Assembly: GCF_905475345.1 (NCBI RefSeq)
Contig: NC_066587.1
Location: forward strand, 12,069,558-12,133,557
Length of the DNA: 64,000 nt
Direction of reading: 5' to 3'
Origin: Vespula vulgaris
Lineage: Eukaryota > Arthropoda > Insecta > Hymenoptera > Vespidae
Within the stretch, counting starts at the first letter, position 1; every line of letters begins with the position of its first letter. The translations under genes were made by a program, and so were the position numbers. Positions 63,152-64,000 of the stretch are shown one piece after another. The notes under the pieces were generated by a model that saw nothing but the letters and a program-made list of their open reading frames with translations, made no database searches and was not told the origin of the DNA.

Positions 63152-64000
63152 TTCCCTTTAAAGTCCGATATTTCAATTTACCTAATGCCAATCAAATCAC
63201 AGAAATTAGAAAGACAAGTGAATATATTAATTTCTTTTTGCAATTAACTCTAACATCTATCCTTTAACAATATAAAAAAATCTTCTCCTATTTTTTAAAT
63301 AGTTTAAAATTGTACAGCCATTTTCCAAGAGAAAAATTACAAATTAAAAACGAAAACGATACATAAGCAATTAGATCGATAAATTGTTTCATTGATAATC
63401 ACTGTGTAAAAGAGATCTTTATATGAACAACTTATTGGTAAGATATTTCGATCTCAAAAGAAGTGTGTAAAGGTATAAAAAAAATCTTTCTAGGAACTTT
63501 TATAGTTCTTTTGTCCCATACATAAAACGAACTTTTGAACGAGCCTAGAAAACTTTCTCATCTTCGTCGAGAGAAAAGAGAAAGGTTCGAAAAGTAAGTT
63601 TGCCAGAAAAAGAAAGCTAACGTTCATCGGTTGTAACAGTATGATTCCGATGTGAGAAAGTTAGCACATAAGTAAGTTCTCGTAGAACATCTTAAGTATG
63701 CTCAGACACGCAGTTTCCTAGATATACCTATAACGCCCAACAAAGTCTTCTTAGTAGATTGCCCCCAGTCCTTCGAGCATTCGAGCTCCCATTTTCTCTT
63801 CCTTCTCTATCTAACCTCAACCGTTCATTTCATCAACAAACGCATCTCCTTTCTATCTATAGCTTTTACTCAACCGCGTACTAGCTGCGGCATGTTGCTG
63901 CGGTTGCTAAAGCTCTTTATAGGTTCAGTAGCGACAATAGGATATGTGCTATACAAAATTAAGCTGAATTTTGATGTTTTAGTCAAAGGTAATTCATTAT

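Larger units (their letters stand above)
60087..64000. other. Upstream intron or flank of the minus-strand gene
   Basis: No supported coding exon. It holds a (TA)n array at 60680-60718, pyrimidine tracts near 61720-61800 and 62435-62490, a (GA)n run near 62710, a (CT)n array at 63104-63148, and a TATA-like string followed by TCAGTC near 62064-62085. If the long exon belongs to a receptor gene, this is an intron. Confidence 0.5.

Noticed and set aside
1..64000. CRISPR arrays or bacterial-type operons
   Set aside because: All tandem arrays are simple microsatellites or a coding minisatellite with no unique spacers, and every recognised gene is a eukaryotic gene with introns or clear animal orthologues.

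Overview
The window looks like a piece of an insect nuclear chromosome, most likely a hymenopteran (bee, wasp or ant). It is AT-rich but keeps many CpGs, is full of (GA)n/(CT)n, (TA)n and other short tandem repeats, and has compact genes with short introns next to very long gene-poor stretches. Order level is an inference; I cannot name a species.

Gene-dense part (about 2.9-27.2 kb). Minus strand, 2959-3306: a 115-residue protein with three IQ (calmodulin-binding) motifs, like GAP-43/neuromodulin and insect Igloo. Minus strand, 6708-13191: a 2,107-residue acidic protein in three exons with an N-terminal RIIa dimerization/docking domain, an IQ motif split exactly by an intron, and a 33-bp coding minisatellite near the C-terminus. 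Minus strand, 14775-15915: DPH5, diphthine methyl ester synthase, four exons, complete. Plus strand, 16290-16562: EMRE, essential regulator of the mitochondrial calcium uniporter, one exon, head-to-head with DPH5. Minus strand, 18330-24166: flightless-I, 22 coding exons resolved with phases that join into 1,240 residues (leucine-rich repeats plus gelsolin repeats). Plus strand, 25333-27198: TTLL12, one coding exon, head-to-head with flightless-I.

Gene-poor part (about 27.2-64 kb). The only convincing coding material is on the minus strand and appears to be the 3' part of a large gene that starts beyond 64 kb. A 1.2-kb exon at 58874-60086 follows a basic stretch that could be a membrane stop-transfer signal. 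Three distal exons at 48946-49057, 43558-43899 and 42423-43129 join in frame and carry an NPVY motif. A donor-like site inside the first exon (59858) is in exactly the phase needed to join the distal exons, so the locus may make two different tails. I do not recognise the protein. A decayed Tc1/mariner-type transposon with 25-bp terminal repeats (23 of 25 matching) and flanking TA lies at 44564-46155, inside an intron of this gene. The rest is repeat-rich non-coding DNA.

The genes do not form one pathway: they serve calcium/calmodulin and cAMP-kinase scaffolding (RIIa-IQ, triple-IQ), eEF2 modification (DPH5), mitochondrial calcium uptake (EMRE), actin remodelling (flightless-I) and a tubulin-ligase-like function (TTLL12). 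I found no CRISPR array, rRNA or tRNA gene, and no clear sign of an undescribed multi-gene system. The most interesting items are the split-tail membrane gene, the RIIa/IQ locus and the transposon relic.
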